Shown here: in pieces, positions 16,886 to 26,301 of the stretch
How the letters are laid out: each line of letters begins with the position of its first letter
How positions within the stretch are numbered: position 1 is the stretch's first letter
From: an uncultured Alistipes sp.
Lineage (GTDB): Bacteria; Bacteroidota; Bacteroidia; Bacteroidales; Rikenellaceae
Assembly (NCBI GenBank): GCA_944321205.1
Contig: CALUKK010000149.1
Span: 1 to 53,983 of the forward strand
DNA length: 53,983 nucleotides
Direction: 5' to 3'
Notes under the pieces: generated by a model
Seen by the model: only the letters and a program-made list of their open reading frames with translations
Told to the model about the DNA's origin: nothing
The model's database searches: none
Program-made: the position numbers and the translations under genes

Positions 16886-18595
16886 ATGAAAATGAAGAGA
16901 TGTGTATGGAAGGCCCTGAGCCTTCAGGCGTGCCTGCTGGCCGCCTGTACAAGCGAGATGTCCGAGCCTTTCGGGGATCGGAACGACGGTTGGCTTGAAT
17001 TGAATTTTGCGGTGGTCGAGACACGTGCGGATCTCGACGCATCCGGAGCCGGCTCCTTCTCCGAAGGAGACCGGATCGGTCTTTATATCGATAACGGTTC
17101 AAAGGTCGAATTCCGGACGCTTACCTACACCTCGGGAAGCTGGGAACCCCGGCTGTCCCGCAACGACTTCGGGGAGGGAACGCTGACGCTGGCGGCACAC
17201 TACCCCGTTCAGACCGATCCGGTCGACAACTTCGGAAACACCACGTTCTCCCTCTCCGAGGAGCAGTCGGGCGAAGGTTTTGCCGCCTCGGATCTGCTTT
17301 TCGCCCGGAAGAGCCTTCCGGCGGGCGAAAACCGGGCCGACATGCTCTTTTCCCACGCACTGCACCGGTTGCGGACAGAAATTTCGGGGACGGAGATCTC
17401 GGAGGTGAAGGTGCGCAGCCGGATGAAGGCGGCGGTGAATCTGCTTACGGGAGAGGTCTCGGCCTCGGAGGAGGCACTCGGATGGATCACCCCGCGCAAA
17501 AACACCGACGGAAGCTATGAGGCGGTGATTCTGCCCCAGCGTGCGGAGACCTTCCGCGACGACCAGGGCCTGCTGAAGATCTCCACTCCCAAAAAGGTAA
17601 TCACCTACCAGGCGCCGGCCGAGGTCGACGGTACACCCCTGGAGGAGTTCCGCGCCGGGCAACAACTGACCCTGAAACTGTCGCTCAAGGAGTCCGTAGA
17701 ACCCGAAGAACCCGATGTACCGGTCATCTCCGACTGGGCCAACAAAAAGGTCTGGGTATACGGCATCGAGGCGCCGGTCTGGGAGGAGACCGCAACGGAG
17801 TGGATCCGGCTCCATCCGAATACCTACTCCACTTACTATCTGCCGTGGAAACCCGAATACGGGTGGTACGACTGCAACAAGACCGATCCGGAGAACGATG
17901 ACAAGACCGCTTATGCGGATGGCAACATGTGTTGGGCGGCATCGGTTTCGAATCTCCTGCACTGGTGGTTCGCACAGAACAAGACCTATATCGACCGTTA
18001 CAACACTCGTTACGAAGGCCCCAGCTACGAGTATCCATTACCCAAAAAGCAGGAGAGCGATATTTTCCAGTGTTTCATCGATACCTTCGTCAACGAAGGC
18101 GGATACGGCGAGAAGGGAATCAACTGGTTCATCAACGGCGACATTCCGAGTGTTCCGGCAAGAAGAAATCCCAACGACGGGGGATATTTCAAGGAGGTAT
18201 TCGGGGACGTCCGCCTGGGAAAGGACGTCACGGGCATGGGCAAGGAGAAGTTCAACAATACGATCAAGGATGCGCTCGCCAACCGCAAGGCAATAGCCAT
18301 ATCCCTGGCCTTTTCGACGGGCGGGCACCTCGAGACCATCTGGGGTGCCGAGTTCGACGAAAACGGGGACGTCTCCTACATCTACATGGCCGACAACAAT
18401 GACCGCGACACGTTCGAGGAGAGCAAGGTGGGGATCGGCCGCTTCCAGATCGTATACAGTTCCGACAAGATTTTCACCGGATTTCTGAGCGGATATATTG
18501 GTAGCTCCACTCCGGTCTCGATCAAGGGGCTGACAATCATCGAACTCGGACAGGAGCAGTGGGAAGCCTTCTTCCGAGAGCATCCCGAATTGTAG
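16886..18595 (+). CDS. fimbrillin-like lipoprotein fused to an IdeS/Mac (peptidase C66) cysteine protease
   Basis: Predicted surface lipoprotein of 569 residues (lipobox LLAAC, Cys21). Residues 30-275 form a fimbrillin-like domain, with Arg47 in a pilin-type VVETRADLD site, SGAGSFSEGDRIGLYIDN and FSHALHRLRTEI. Residues 283-569 resemble streptococcal IdeS: GWYDCNKT with Lys332, MCWAASVSNLLHWWFAQNK with Cys349, INWFINGD, GGYFKEVF, then GGHLETIWGAEFDENG with His481 and YMADNND with Asp503. His-to-Asp spacing is 22 residues, the same as in IdeS, and Lys/Cys/His/Asp are all present. IdeS cuts immunoglobulin G at the hinge; the substrate here is unknown. The start follows the promoter by about 105 bases. 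The protease fold call is strong; the function is inferred. Confidence 0.85.
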   Translation: MKMKRCVWKALSLQACLLAACTSEMSEPFGDRNDGWLELNFAVVETRADLDASGAGSFSEGDRIGLYIDNGSKVEFRTLTYTSGSWEPRLSRNDFGEGTLTLAAHYPVQTDPVDNFGNTTFSLSEEQSGEGFAASDLLFARKSLPAGENRADMLFSHALHRLRTEISGTEISEVKVRSRMKAAVNLLTGEVSASEEALGWITPRKNTDGSYEAVILPQRAETFRDDQGLLKISTPKKVITYQAPAEVDGTPLEEFRAGQQLTLKLSLKESVEPEEPDVPVISDWANKKVWVYGIEAPVWEETATEWIRLHPNTYSTYYLPWKPEYGWYDCNKTDPENDDKTAYADGNMCWAASVSNLLHWWFAQNKTYIDRYNTRYEGPSYEYPLPKKQESDIFQCFIDTFVNEGGYGEKGINWFINGDIPSVPARRNPNDGGYFKEVFGDVRLGKDVTGMGKEKFNNTIKDALANRKAIAISLAFSTGGHLETIWGAEFDENGDVSYIYMADNNDRDTFEESKVGIGRFQIVYSSDKIFTGFLSGYIGSSTPVSIKGLTIIELGQEQWEAFFREHPEL

Positions 18596-18758
18596 TCCGG
18601 GGTTCATCGCGCCCGCTACCCCGGCGACGGCCGATGCCCGGAACGACGATCGACGGAATACGACTTGCATCCGGACGCTGCGATCACGGAGCGGTCGGAA
18701 GCCGGAAGACAACAAGAGAGACGTAAAACAGCCAAAAAACTCAAAAAAGCATACGACC

Positions 18759-19646
18759 ATGAGACGAATACTCTATTTTGCAGCCATAACGGCAGTTCTT
18801 GCACTCGGATCCTGCGACAAGAACGACTCCGCCGAAACACCCACAACGCCCCCGACCCCCACGACACCGACCGATCCCGAAAAGACGCCGATCAGCTTCA
18901 CCACCGAAATCGCGGCTCTGACCCGCACACCGCAACTGGAAGCGGACGGCAGCGGCACATTCTCCGCGGGCGACACCTTCACGCTCTATGCCCACGACAA
19001 TGCCGAGAAGCATACCGAAATGACATACACCCTGGGCGCCACGGAACTCTACTGGGAAGATCTGGGCGTCGCCACCCAGGACAACAAGGTGCATTTCGAA
19101 GCCTGCTACCCGCAACAGACGCTCAGCGACGGTGGTTTCAGCTTCACGGTGACGCAGGATGAAGCGGGTGATCTGCTCTGGGCGACGGCTCCGGGAGTGG
19201 AAATCGGAACGTCGGAGCCCGTATCGCTGCGCTTCACCCATGCCATGCACCGGCTTCGGGTACGCTTCACGGTCGAGGATGCATCGATCGATGCCTCGCA
19301 GATCGAGACCCGTTGTACGGCCATTGCGAACTGCCGGGTACAGCTTTCGATCCAGAAGCTTCTCGAGGCGGAGATCGCCGTGAAGGAGACCTTTACGGCC
19401 CGGGGTCCGGAGGTTACGTTCCTCCTGCCGCCGCAGATGCCCTCGGACGTCACGCTGGAGGTGCAGGCCGGGAACATGGTCAAGAGCTGGAACCTCGCGG
19501 ATACGAACTTCTCCCTCCCGGAGCTGGCCAGCGGCATGGAGGGGGTCGTTGACCTGACCGTCAGGGAGGGAACGATCACCCTCGCGGGCATGTCGATCGA
19601 CGGCTGGGGCGACCAGGGTACGGTCGAAGGCGAGATCATCCTGTAA
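18759..19646 (+). CDS. fimbrillin family lipoprotein, likely partner of the C66 protease
   Basis: Lipoprotein of 295 residues (ALGSC, Cys19) with a Pro/Thr-rich linker at residues 27-44 and a pilin-type Arg56 (ALTRTPQLE). The motifs GSGTFSAGDTFTLYAHDN and RFTHAMHRLRVRFTVED closely parallel SGAGSFSEGDRIGLYIDN and FSHALHRLRTEI in the protease upstream, so the two share a duplicated fimbrillin-like domain. It lies 163 bases downstream on the same strand, with a terminator after it and no separate promoter evident. It may polymerise with or anchor the protease; this is inference from homology and context. Confidence 0.82.
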   Translation: MRRILYFAAITAVLALGSCDKNDSAETPTTPPTPTTPTDPEKTPISFTTEIAALTRTPQLEADGSGTFSAGDTFTLYAHDNAEKHTEMTYTLGATELYWEDLGVATQDNKVHFEACYPQQTLSDGGFSFTVTQDEAGDLLWATAPGVEIGTSEPVSLRFTHAMHRLRVRFTVEDASIDASQIETRCTAIANCRVQLSIQKLLEAEIAVKETFTARGPEVTFLLPPQMPSDVTLEVQAGNMVKSWNLADTNFSLPELASGMEGVVDLTVREGTITLAGMSIDGWGDQGTVEGEIIL

Positions 19647-19725
19647 CCCGAACCATCCCCATCTGTCGGGCCGAAGGTCCGAACATCCCGACATGCGGGA
19701 GGAGTTCCGTCAACGTTCCATTTTC

Positions 19726-19755
19726 AAAAAGTCCCCTCCGGCGAGGGGACTTTTT
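19726..19755 (+). terminator. Bidirectional Rho-independent terminator
   Basis: AAAAAGTCCCCTC pairs with GAGGGGACTTTTT around a 4-base loop, ending in T5. It closes the C66 protease/fimbrillin unit. Confidence 0.88.
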
Positions 19756-19841
19756 GTCACGGGTGTCACGACATTGTAATCCATCTGTTGCAAAAGCGAA
19801 AAACAGGGCCTGTTTTTTTGTATTGTCAATCTGGAACTGCA

Positions 19842-20594
19842 ATGCCCGAAAGCAAACACTTCAAGACCCTCGTGATGTCCGACATCCATCTCGGCTCGAA
19901 ATGGTCCAAGGCCAAAGAGGCCAACCGTTTTCTGAAATACCACACCTGCGACACGCTGATTCTCTGCGGCGACGTCATCGACGGTTGGGAACTCATCCGC
20001 GGACGGCGCGAAAAGTGGAAACGCCGCCACACGAATTTCATCAGCAGGCTGCTCGACATCCAGCACGACACACGAATCATCTATCTGCGGGGCAATCACG
20101 ACGATTTTCTGGACCGGGTCCTTCCGCTGCACTTCGCCAACGTCTCCGTATTGAAAGACTGGATCTACGAGAGTTGCGGCAAACGCTATTATGTCCTTCA
20201 CGGCGATGTTTTCGACCACGTGACCTCTTCGATGAAGTGGCTGGCCAAGATCGGAGACGTGGGCTATTCGCTGTTGATGGGATTCAACCGCCTCTACAAC
20301 CGCAGAAGGCTGCGACGCGGTCTGCCCTACTACTCCGTCTCACAGAAGATCAAACAGAAGGTCAAGGCGTCGGTCTCCTACATCAGCGATTTCGAACAGC
20401 ATCTGGTCCGCGTGGCCCGGCAAAAGGGGTGTGACGGGGTCATCTGCGGACATATCCACCAGGCCGACCTGCGGAGAATCGACGACATGCTCTATCTCAA
20501 TTCGGGAGACTGGGTCGAGTCGTTGACGGCACTGGCCGAAGACCCGGAGGGAAACTGGCAGATTCTCCGCTACGACGACAGAAATCTCCAATGA
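19842..20594 (+). CDS. metallophosphoesterase of the UDP-2,3-diacylglucosamine pyrophosphatase-like (LpxH-like) family
   Basis: Two-metal phosphoesterase of 250 residues. All the core motifs are present: SDIHLG (Asp14, His16), GDVIDG (Asp44), GNHDD (Asn85, His86), HGD (His120) and GHIHQ (His204, His206). The helix-rich insert between residues 125 and 185 is typical of the LpxH-like subfamily. The start at 19842 is preferred because the MPESKHFKTLVMSDIH beginning matches family length. It overlaps the following glycosyltransferase by 4 bases, so the two are translationally coupled and probably act in one envelope-lipid or glycolipid pathway. Whether it is the true lipid A enzyme cannot be told from sequence alone. 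Confidence 0.85.
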   Translation: MPESKHFKTLVMSDIHLGSKWSKAKEANRFLKYHTCDTLILCGDVIDGWELIRGRREKWKRRHTNFISRLLDIQHDTRIIYLRGNHDDFLDRVLPLHFANVSVLKDWIYESCGKRYYVLHGDVFDHVTSSMKWLAKIGDVGYSLLMGFNRLYNRRRLRRGLPYYSVSQKIKQKVKASVSYISDFEQHLVRVARQKGCDGVICGHIHQADLRRIDDMLYLNSGDWVESLTALAEDPEGNWQILRYDDRNLQ

Positions 20595-21673
20595 TGCGTT
20601 ATCTGTTTGTCATCCAGGGAGAAGGACGCGGGCATCTGACACAGGCCCTGTCGCTGGCCTCGATGCTCCGCCGCCACGGCCACGAGATTGTCGGCGTCCT
20701 TGTCGGGCGCAGCCCCCAACGGACGCTGCCGCCGTTTTTCCGCGAAAGGATCGGAATCCCGATCACGGAGTTCGAGGCTCCGCAATTCACCTTCGACCGG
20801 TCAAACCGCAGTGTGAATCTGTTTCGCACGCTGCTCTGTAACCTCGCGCCACGACGGATCACCCTTTTCAAACGAAGCATGCGGCTGATCCGCGACCGCA
20901 TCCGGGAGTTGAAACCCGACCGGATCGTGAACTTCTACGAACTGCTCGCCAGCCTGACGGTCCGCCGCTACGGAATCCGGATTCCGATGACGGGCATCGC
21001 CCATCAGTTCCTGCTCAACCACACGGATTATCCCTTTGCACGACACCGGGGGATTCAAGGCGCCCTGTTGCGGCTGCATGCCCGAATGACGGCCTGGGGA
21101 TGTGCGGAACTGCTGGCACTGTCGTTTCGCCCCGCAGCGCCCGACAACCGCCATCGGATTCGGGTTGTACCGCCGCTGTTGCGCCGTGAGGCCTTGTGCG
21201 GACGCTCGTCCAACGATGGTTTCATCCTCGGCTACATGGTCAACAACGGGTTCGCCCGGGATCTGCGCGCCTGGTGCGGATGCCATCCCCAATGTCCGGT
21301 TCATGTCTTCTGGGACCACCCGCTCTCGCCCGAAACCTGGCAGGCCGAAGGGTGTCTGGTGCTTCACCGCCTGGATGACCGGCTGTTTCTCGACATGATG
21401 CGACACTGCCGGGGCTACGTCACCACGGCCGGATTCGAATCGGTCTGCGAGGCGATGTACCACGGCAAACCCATGATGCTCATTCCCGCACATATCGAAC
21501 AGCGGATCAATGCCGCGGATGCCGCAGCCTCGGGAGCCGGCATCACCTCCGATCGGTTCGATCTGGATCGGTTCACCCGCTTTCTGGCACGTCGGCCACA
21601 GCCCGATCCGGGATTCCGTCGCTGGGTCGATTCGGCCGAAGGGTGCTTTCTGCAACTTTTGACGCAAGGGTAA
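20591..21673 (+). CDS. GT-B fold glycosyltransferase (MurG/UGT-like)
   Basis: Protein of 360 residues with the nucleotide-sugar GT-B layout. The N-terminal glycine loop is FVIQGEGRGHLTQALSLASMLRRHGHEI, which binds the acceptor side in MurG-like enzymes. The C-terminal donor site is GYVTTAGFESVCEAMYHGKPMMLIPAHIEQRINA. A second ATG at 20594 could be used instead of 20591. Coupling to an LpxH-like phosphoesterase suggests assembly or remodelling of a glycolipid. The donor sugar and acceptor are unknown. Confidence 0.85.
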   Translation: MMRYLFVIQGEGRGHLTQALSLASMLRRHGHEIVGVLVGRSPQRTLPPFFRERIGIPITEFEAPQFTFDRSNRSVNLFRTLLCNLAPRRITLFKRSMRLIRDRIRELKPDRIVNFYELLASLTVRRYGIRIPMTGIAHQFLLNHTDYPFARHRGIQGALLRLHARMTAWGCAELLALSFRPAAPDNRHRIRVVPPLLRREALCGRSSNDGFILGYMVNNGFARDLRAWCGCHPQCPVHVFWDHPLSPETWQAEGCLVLHRLDDRLFLDMMRHCRGYVTTAGFESVCEAMYHGKPMMLIPAHIEQRINAADAAASGAGITSDRFDLDRFTRFLARRPQPDPGFRRWVDSAEGCFLQLLTQG

Positions 21674-22031
21674 TCCCCTCCCCACCCTCCCCTTCCACGG
21701 ACTTTCCGCCCGACCTTCGCGGATCGGATTGTCCGGCGTCCGGAGAACGGGCATTACCGCAAGGTATGCAAGCCGTCAAGCGGACCGCCGTCCTTCAAGC
21801 ATCGCAACACTCCCCGAAAACCGGGAAATCCCGGGGCCCGGGGACTTCATCGTGTCCAGACGGGAGATGCCTGCCAAGAATTGCACAAAAGTCTTCAAAG
21901 CGGAGAAAAATGTCCGAATGAACCATCGCCCTGAAAATTTCTTATATTTGCAACCGATTTGAAAATGAGGTCTATTCCAACGAAACAAGAACAATATCAG
22001 GGACACAACAGCCACACAACATTCGATACTC
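21674..22031. other. Intergenic region before the first BACON-domain gene
   Basis: About 360 bases without a gene. GC-rich inverted repeats around 21812-21845 (CCGGGAAATCCCGG and CCCCGGG) could end the glycosyltransferase transcript, though without a T tract. The rest shows no coding pattern until the promoter box at 21943-21950. Confidence 0.5.
21943..21950 (+). promoter_or_regulatory. -7 promoter box of the first BACON-domain gene
   Basis: TATATTTG matches TAnnTTTG and is followed by an A-rich leader of about 75 bases before the ATG at 22032. Confidence 0.6.
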
Positions 22032-24440
22032 ATGCGATTATTTGCGTACACCCGAACACTGATTCTACGGGGAATTCCGATGCTGTGCCTGCTCACAGGT
22101 CCGGGTTCCTGCACCTCCGACGACAAGGTATCCGTGCCAGACCAGGAGCTTCCGATCCTCACCCTCTCGTTCCGGGCCCACGACACCAACCCGCAAAGCA
22201 TCCACATCGAGACCGACGCCACATGGAGTTATCGCATATCGGGCGACACGGATCTTTGCGAAGTCTCGCGGGCGGAGATGAGCAGCAGCCTGCTCGTAAC
22301 CCCGCACGTCAACTACAACCAGACACTGCGCACGGCCCGGATCGAAATCACGATCAACGAGAGGCCGATACAGGCGATCGATGTCACACAGGATGCCAAT
22401 GCGGAAACCTACCTGCGGATTCTGAATGACGAGCTGGACGGGGACAACCCGCACATCGCGGTGGCTCCCGATCCGCAGAGCGGGATTTCGCGTTACGTGA
22501 TCCTGATCCAGACGAACAACCGTCTTACCCTCCGTCTCTGCGAGGATCCGGGATCAGCCGAAGCCTCGACTACAAAAAAATCCAGAATGGGAGCAACCCG
22601 AAGTTCCATCGAGGGGTGTGACTGGATCACCTACGAAACGGACCACATACAAACCGACGAGGGTGAGATCCAAAGCCTGACCCTCACCTGTTCGGCCAAC
22701 GGACAGAGCGAAGCATCACGCACGGCATGTCTGGAGATCGTCTGCGGAGCCGGAACGGAAAACACGGTCATCACGAAACGCTTCGGCATCACCCAACTGG
22801 GCGCCACCCCCTCGCTGGTCATCAATGCTCCCGAAGAGGGTCTTGTCGCCACCTACGACCAAACCGAAGCCCTCACCTTCTCCGTAACCGCCAATATTGC
22901 ATACGACTGCTCGTGGGTCACGACCCCGGACTGGGCATACCTCACCGAAACGACTCCGGCCAGGGGTCCGTCCACCCTGCGGAACTTTTCGATCCGGGTT
23001 GCGGGCCGGACCGAGACCTCGGATCGCGAAGCCCGGCTGGCGTTTGTCGCCACGAAGGGCGACGAGACGCTCCGCCGTGAATTGCGGGTCGTCCAGACGG
23101 GAGCACCCCGGGCCATGCTTTCACTCAATACCTCCGAAGTTGTCTTCGGACCGGACGAGGCGGCGGATCCGAAATACATAACGGTCGACTGCTCCTTCTC
23201 GACCCTCTCGATCACGACACGGGATGTGGAGAGCGGCACGGAAGCCCATTGGCTGGAGACCGGCTACGACACAGCACGGAAGCAGCTGGTTCTCCGGATC
23301 GTCGAGACCTCCGAGCAGGAACGGCGAGCCGTTCTGACGCTTCATTGCGGAGGTGCGGGCAATGAAGCCAGCGCCACGCTGACGGTCATTCAGACGGGCC
23401 GGGCGACGTGGTTGACACTGGATCCCGAGAGGGTGGAACTCGACGCTCAGGGAACGGAACAGGTTGTTTCGGTAGATACGAACCTCGAAACCTGGGAGCT
23501 GCTCGGCGCAACGGATGAACCGGCATTCACACTTCGGGCCGATACCGGGAACAATACCATAACGATCCGGGGCGACGGGCTGGAGAGCGGCATGCGGGAA
23601 CACACCTATACGGTCAAGGCCGGAGAACTCGAAAAGCCCCTTACCGTGGTTCAGCGTTCGTCGTACAGGGTCGGGGATCTCTACCGGGTGAAGGGTCGTC
23701 CGGTGGGGATCGTCTATCGGGTCGATGAAACGGGTCAGCACGGCATGGCCTATGCGCTGACGGTCTACAACCTGATCGACAAATACCTGCTCCGAACCGT
23801 GGGTAGCACGTTCCGGCTCGATGATGAACATGCCCCGCTGAGCCGGACCGACGGTCTCGACAATCAGAGACGGTTGATGTCGATTCCGGGCTGGGAGACC
23901 ATCTGCCAGATGACGAAATGGACCTGCGATCTGGGACAAAGCCAGGGTGTGGAGTGGTACATTCCGGCCATCGAGGAGTTGAAGGAGATGCTCGAAGCGA
24001 TGAGCGGGGTCCAATACACCCTCCAGGTAGACGGACAAAGCGGTACAACGTACGAGGTACTGCCGGCCGTTTCTGTCGTCAACGACGTCTGGAACGTAAT
24101 TCGGGCCCTCTACAAAACGTACACAACCCCGGAAAACGGATACGCGCAGGAGCAATACGTCGTTTTCCAATGGGCCCGGGAGGATTATTCGGGATTGCTC
24201 GACGGCCGCGTAATGAGTCAATACGACGGCTGGACACTCCAGACGCCAGGAGACGAGATGGCCGAACGGTGGTTTTCTTCAACCGTGGAGTCTACGCCGG
24301 AGGGCTATCACACGTGGACGGCACTCTTCGGGAATGACCCCAGAGGCAACGGCGTACTCAATCTCGACAGTCCGAGCGAAGCAACCTCGGAGGAGATGAA
24401 GGCATATGCCGGAAGCGTTCATCCGATCTGCCGCTTCTGA
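22032..24440 (+). CDS. multi-BACON-domain surface protein with C-terminal FISUMP/DUF1566-like domain (paralogue 1)
   Basis: Secreted protein of 802 residues. The N-terminus is hydrophobic and ends GPGSC (about Cys27), a weak lipobox. At least four beta-sandwich repeats of BACON type follow, each closing with a strand such as AIDVTQDAN, RFGITQLGA, LRVVQTGAP, LTVIQTGRA or LTVVQRSS. Residues 548-802 form a FISUMP/DUF1566-like domain: GIVYRVDETGQHGMAYALTVYN, DGLDNQRRLM, VEWYIPAIEELKEML and the end AGSVHPICRF. It is homologous along its length to the gene at 29774. BACON domains often sit in gut-surface proteins that meet mucin or glycans; the function here is unknown. Confidence 0.8.
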   Translation: MRLFAYTRTLILRGIPMLCLLTGPGSCTSDDKVSVPDQELPILTLSFRAHDTNPQSIHIETDATWSYRISGDTDLCEVSRAEMSSSLLVTPHVNYNQTLRTARIEITINERPIQAIDVTQDANAETYLRILNDELDGDNPHIAVAPDPQSGISRYVILIQTNNRLTLRLCEDPGSAEASTTKKSRMGATRSSIEGCDWITYETDHIQTDEGEIQSLTLTCSANGQSEASRTACLEIVCGAGTENTVITKRFGITQLGATPSLVINAPEEGLVATYDQTEALTFSVTANIAYDCSWVTTPDWAYLTETTPARGPSTLRNFSIRVAGRTETSDREARLAFVATKGDETLRRELRVVQTGAPRAMLSLNTSEVVFGPDEAADPKYITVDCSFSTLSITTRDVESGTEAHWLETGYDTARKQLVLRIVETSEQERRAVLTLHCGGAGNEASATLTVIQTGRATWLTLDPERVELDAQGTEQVVSVDTNLETWELLGATDEPAFTLRADTGNNTITIRGDGLESGMREHTYTVKAGELEKPLTVVQRSSYRVGDLYRVKGRPVGIVYRVDETGQHGMAYALTVYNLIDKYLLRTVGSTFRLDDEHAPLSRTDGLDNQRRLMSIPGWETICQMTKWTCDLGQSQGVEWYIPAIEELKEMLEAMSGVQYTLQVDGQSGTTYEVLPAVSVVNDVWNVIRALYKTYTTPENGYAQEQYVVFQWAREDYSGLLDGRVMSQYDGWTLQTPGDEMAERWFSSTVESTPEGYHTWTALFGNDPRGNGVLNLDSPSEATSEEMKAYAGSVHPICRF

Positions 24441-24598
24441 AAGGTCGGCAAGGTTCCTGCGACCGGTTATCCGACAGGTTCGCCCACCTGGTGGCAAATG
24501 GCGGAGAGAATCCCCGCGGGAGAGATGCGCCACGTTCGAAAATTGCCGTTTCAAGGTGATATTTTTTCATGAAAAATGCGGGATTTAATAATTTTTCG

Positions 24599-24606
24599 TA
24601 TATTTA
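24599..24606 (+). promoter_or_regulatory. Probable -7 box of the glutamine synthetase gene
   Basis: TATATTTA differs from TAnnTTTG at the last base only and lies in an AT-rich stretch 57 bases before the ATG at 24664. An imperfect GAAAAAT/ATTTTTC inverted repeat just upstream (about 24570-24597) could be an operator. Confidence 0.45.
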
Positions 24607-24663
24607 GCAACGAATTGGTTTCAAAAAGAAATCAAAACCGTCCTAAAACTACAAAAAATCAAC

Positions 24664-26166
24664 ATGGACAAAACCCTGCATCCCGACCCGCTTGTACGCT
24701 TCCTTGAGAAGCCGAGAGCCGCTTTCACGCGTGCGGATCTGATCCGCTACATCCGGGAGAATGCCATCGAAATGATCAACCTGCACTACCCCGGGGCCGA
24801 CGGCCGGTTGAAGACCCTGAACTTCGTCATCAACGATGAAGCCTATCTGGAGAGTATCCTCACCTGCGGCGAGCGGGTCGACGGATCAAGTCTTTTCCCC
24901 TATATCGAGGCGGGCGCCAGCGACCTCTACGTCGTGCCGCGTTACCGCACGGCCTTCCGCAACCCCTTCAGCGAAATCCCCACCGTGGATCTGCTTTGCA
25001 GCTACTACACCAAGGACGGAAGCCCCTTCGACATGGCGCCCGAACAGACCCTGCGCCGTGCTCACGAGGCGCTGCGGCGCGTGACGGGATTCAACTTCCA
25101 CGCCATGGGCGAACTGGAGTTCTATGTCGTCAGCCCTCGCGAAGAGCTCTTCCAGACCGATGATCAGCGCGGATATCACGAATCCACCCCTTTCAACAAG
25201 GGTGCCGAGTTCCGGGCCCGGGCCATGCAGTACATCGCCCAGGCCGGCGGAGAGATCAAATACGGACACTCCGAAGTGGGAAACTTCACCCTCGGAGACC
25301 GAATCTACGAACAGAACGAAATCGAATTCCTGCCCACGGATGTCGAAGCGGCTGCCGACCAGTTGATGGTGGCCAAGTGGATCATCCGCACGCTGGCCTA
25401 CCAGTATGGCGTGGACGTGACCTTCGCCCCGAAGATCACCGTCGGAAAGGCCGGCAGCGGTCTGCATATCCACACCCGGCTGATGGACGGCTGCCGAAAC
25501 GCCATGGTCAACGACGACGGCTCACTCTCCGAAAATGCTCTGAAGGCAATCGCCGGATATCTGGCGCTGGCGCCCTCGCTGACGGCCTTCGGCAACACGA
25601 ATCCCACCTCCTACTTCCGGCTGGTACCCCACCAGGAGGCTCCGACCAATATCTGCTGGGGAGACCGCAATCGCTCAGTACTGATCCGTGTACCGCTGGG
25701 CTGGAGCTCCGGGACCGGGCAGATGGCCGGCGATGCCAACCCGTTGGAGGAGCCAGTGAAGATCGACACCCGGCTCAAACAGACCGTCGAGTTCCGTTGT
25801 CCGGACGGCTCGGCCGACATCTATCTGCTGCTGGCGGGTCTGACCGTCGCGGCACGCCATGGCTTCGAAATGGGAAATGCCATCCGGTATGCCCGTGAAC
25901 GTTACGTCGACGTGAATATCTTCGACGACCGGAACAAGGAGGTGCTCGACCGGCTGAGCCATCTGCCGGCTTCGTGCGAGGAGTCGGCCCGACGGCTCGA
26001 AGAGCAGCGTGCCGTCTATGAAAGCCACGGGGTCTTCCCGCCGCGTCTGATCGACGGGCTTGTCGCCCGCCTGGCAGCCTTCAGGGACCGGGATTTGCGC
26101 CGCGAATGTATCGGGAATGATACTCGGATCCAAGAACTCGTCAAAACATGGTTCTACTGCGGATAA
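24664..26166 (+). CDS. glutamine synthetase family protein (type I-like)
   Basis: Cytoplasmic ATP-dependent ligase of 500 residues. It carries the glutamine synthetase active-site blocks: GELEFYVV (metal ligand), NQNEIEF-like EQNEIEFLPTDV, the ammonia/glutamate-site GSGLHIHTRL, NPTSYFRLVPHQEAPTNICWGDRNRSVLIRVP and the metal ligand VEFRCPDGSA. The N-terminal beta-grasp region is LHYPGADGRLKTLNF. There is no obvious adenylylation-loop Tyr. It probably makes glutamine from glutamate and ammonia, but gamma-glutamyl-amine ligases share the same motifs. It is a single-gene unit between two surface-protein genes. Confidence 0.88.
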   Translation: MDKTLHPDPLVRFLEKPRAAFTRADLIRYIRENAIEMINLHYPGADGRLKTLNFVINDEAYLESILTCGERVDGSSLFPYIEAGASDLYVVPRYRTAFRNPFSEIPTVDLLCSYYTKDGSPFDMAPEQTLRRAHEALRRVTGFNFHAMGELEFYVVSPREELFQTDDQRGYHESTPFNKGAEFRARAMQYIAQAGGEIKYGHSEVGNFTLGDRIYEQNEIEFLPTDVEAAADQLMVAKWIIRTLAYQYGVDVTFAPKITVGKAGSGLHIHTRLMDGCRNAMVNDDGSLSENALKAIAGYLALAPSLTAFGNTNPTSYFRLVPHQEAPTNICWGDRNRSVLIRVPLGWSSGTGQMAGDANPLEEPVKIDTRLKQTVEFRCPDGSADIYLLLAGLTVAARHGFEMGNAIRYARERYVDVNIFDDRNKEVLDRLSHLPASCEESARRLEEQRAVYESHGVFPPRLIDGLVARLAAFRDRDLRRECIGNDTRIQELVKTWFYCG

Positions 26167-26301
26167 TATGGCAACTGTCTGGGAATAAGGGATCATGTTA
26201 TCCATTTGCCATCCCGAAAATACGAAAAACAGACAAAAATTTTCCGACATTTCGAAAAAAAACACGCCCGGAACATCATACTATTCCGAAATAAATATTC
26301 G

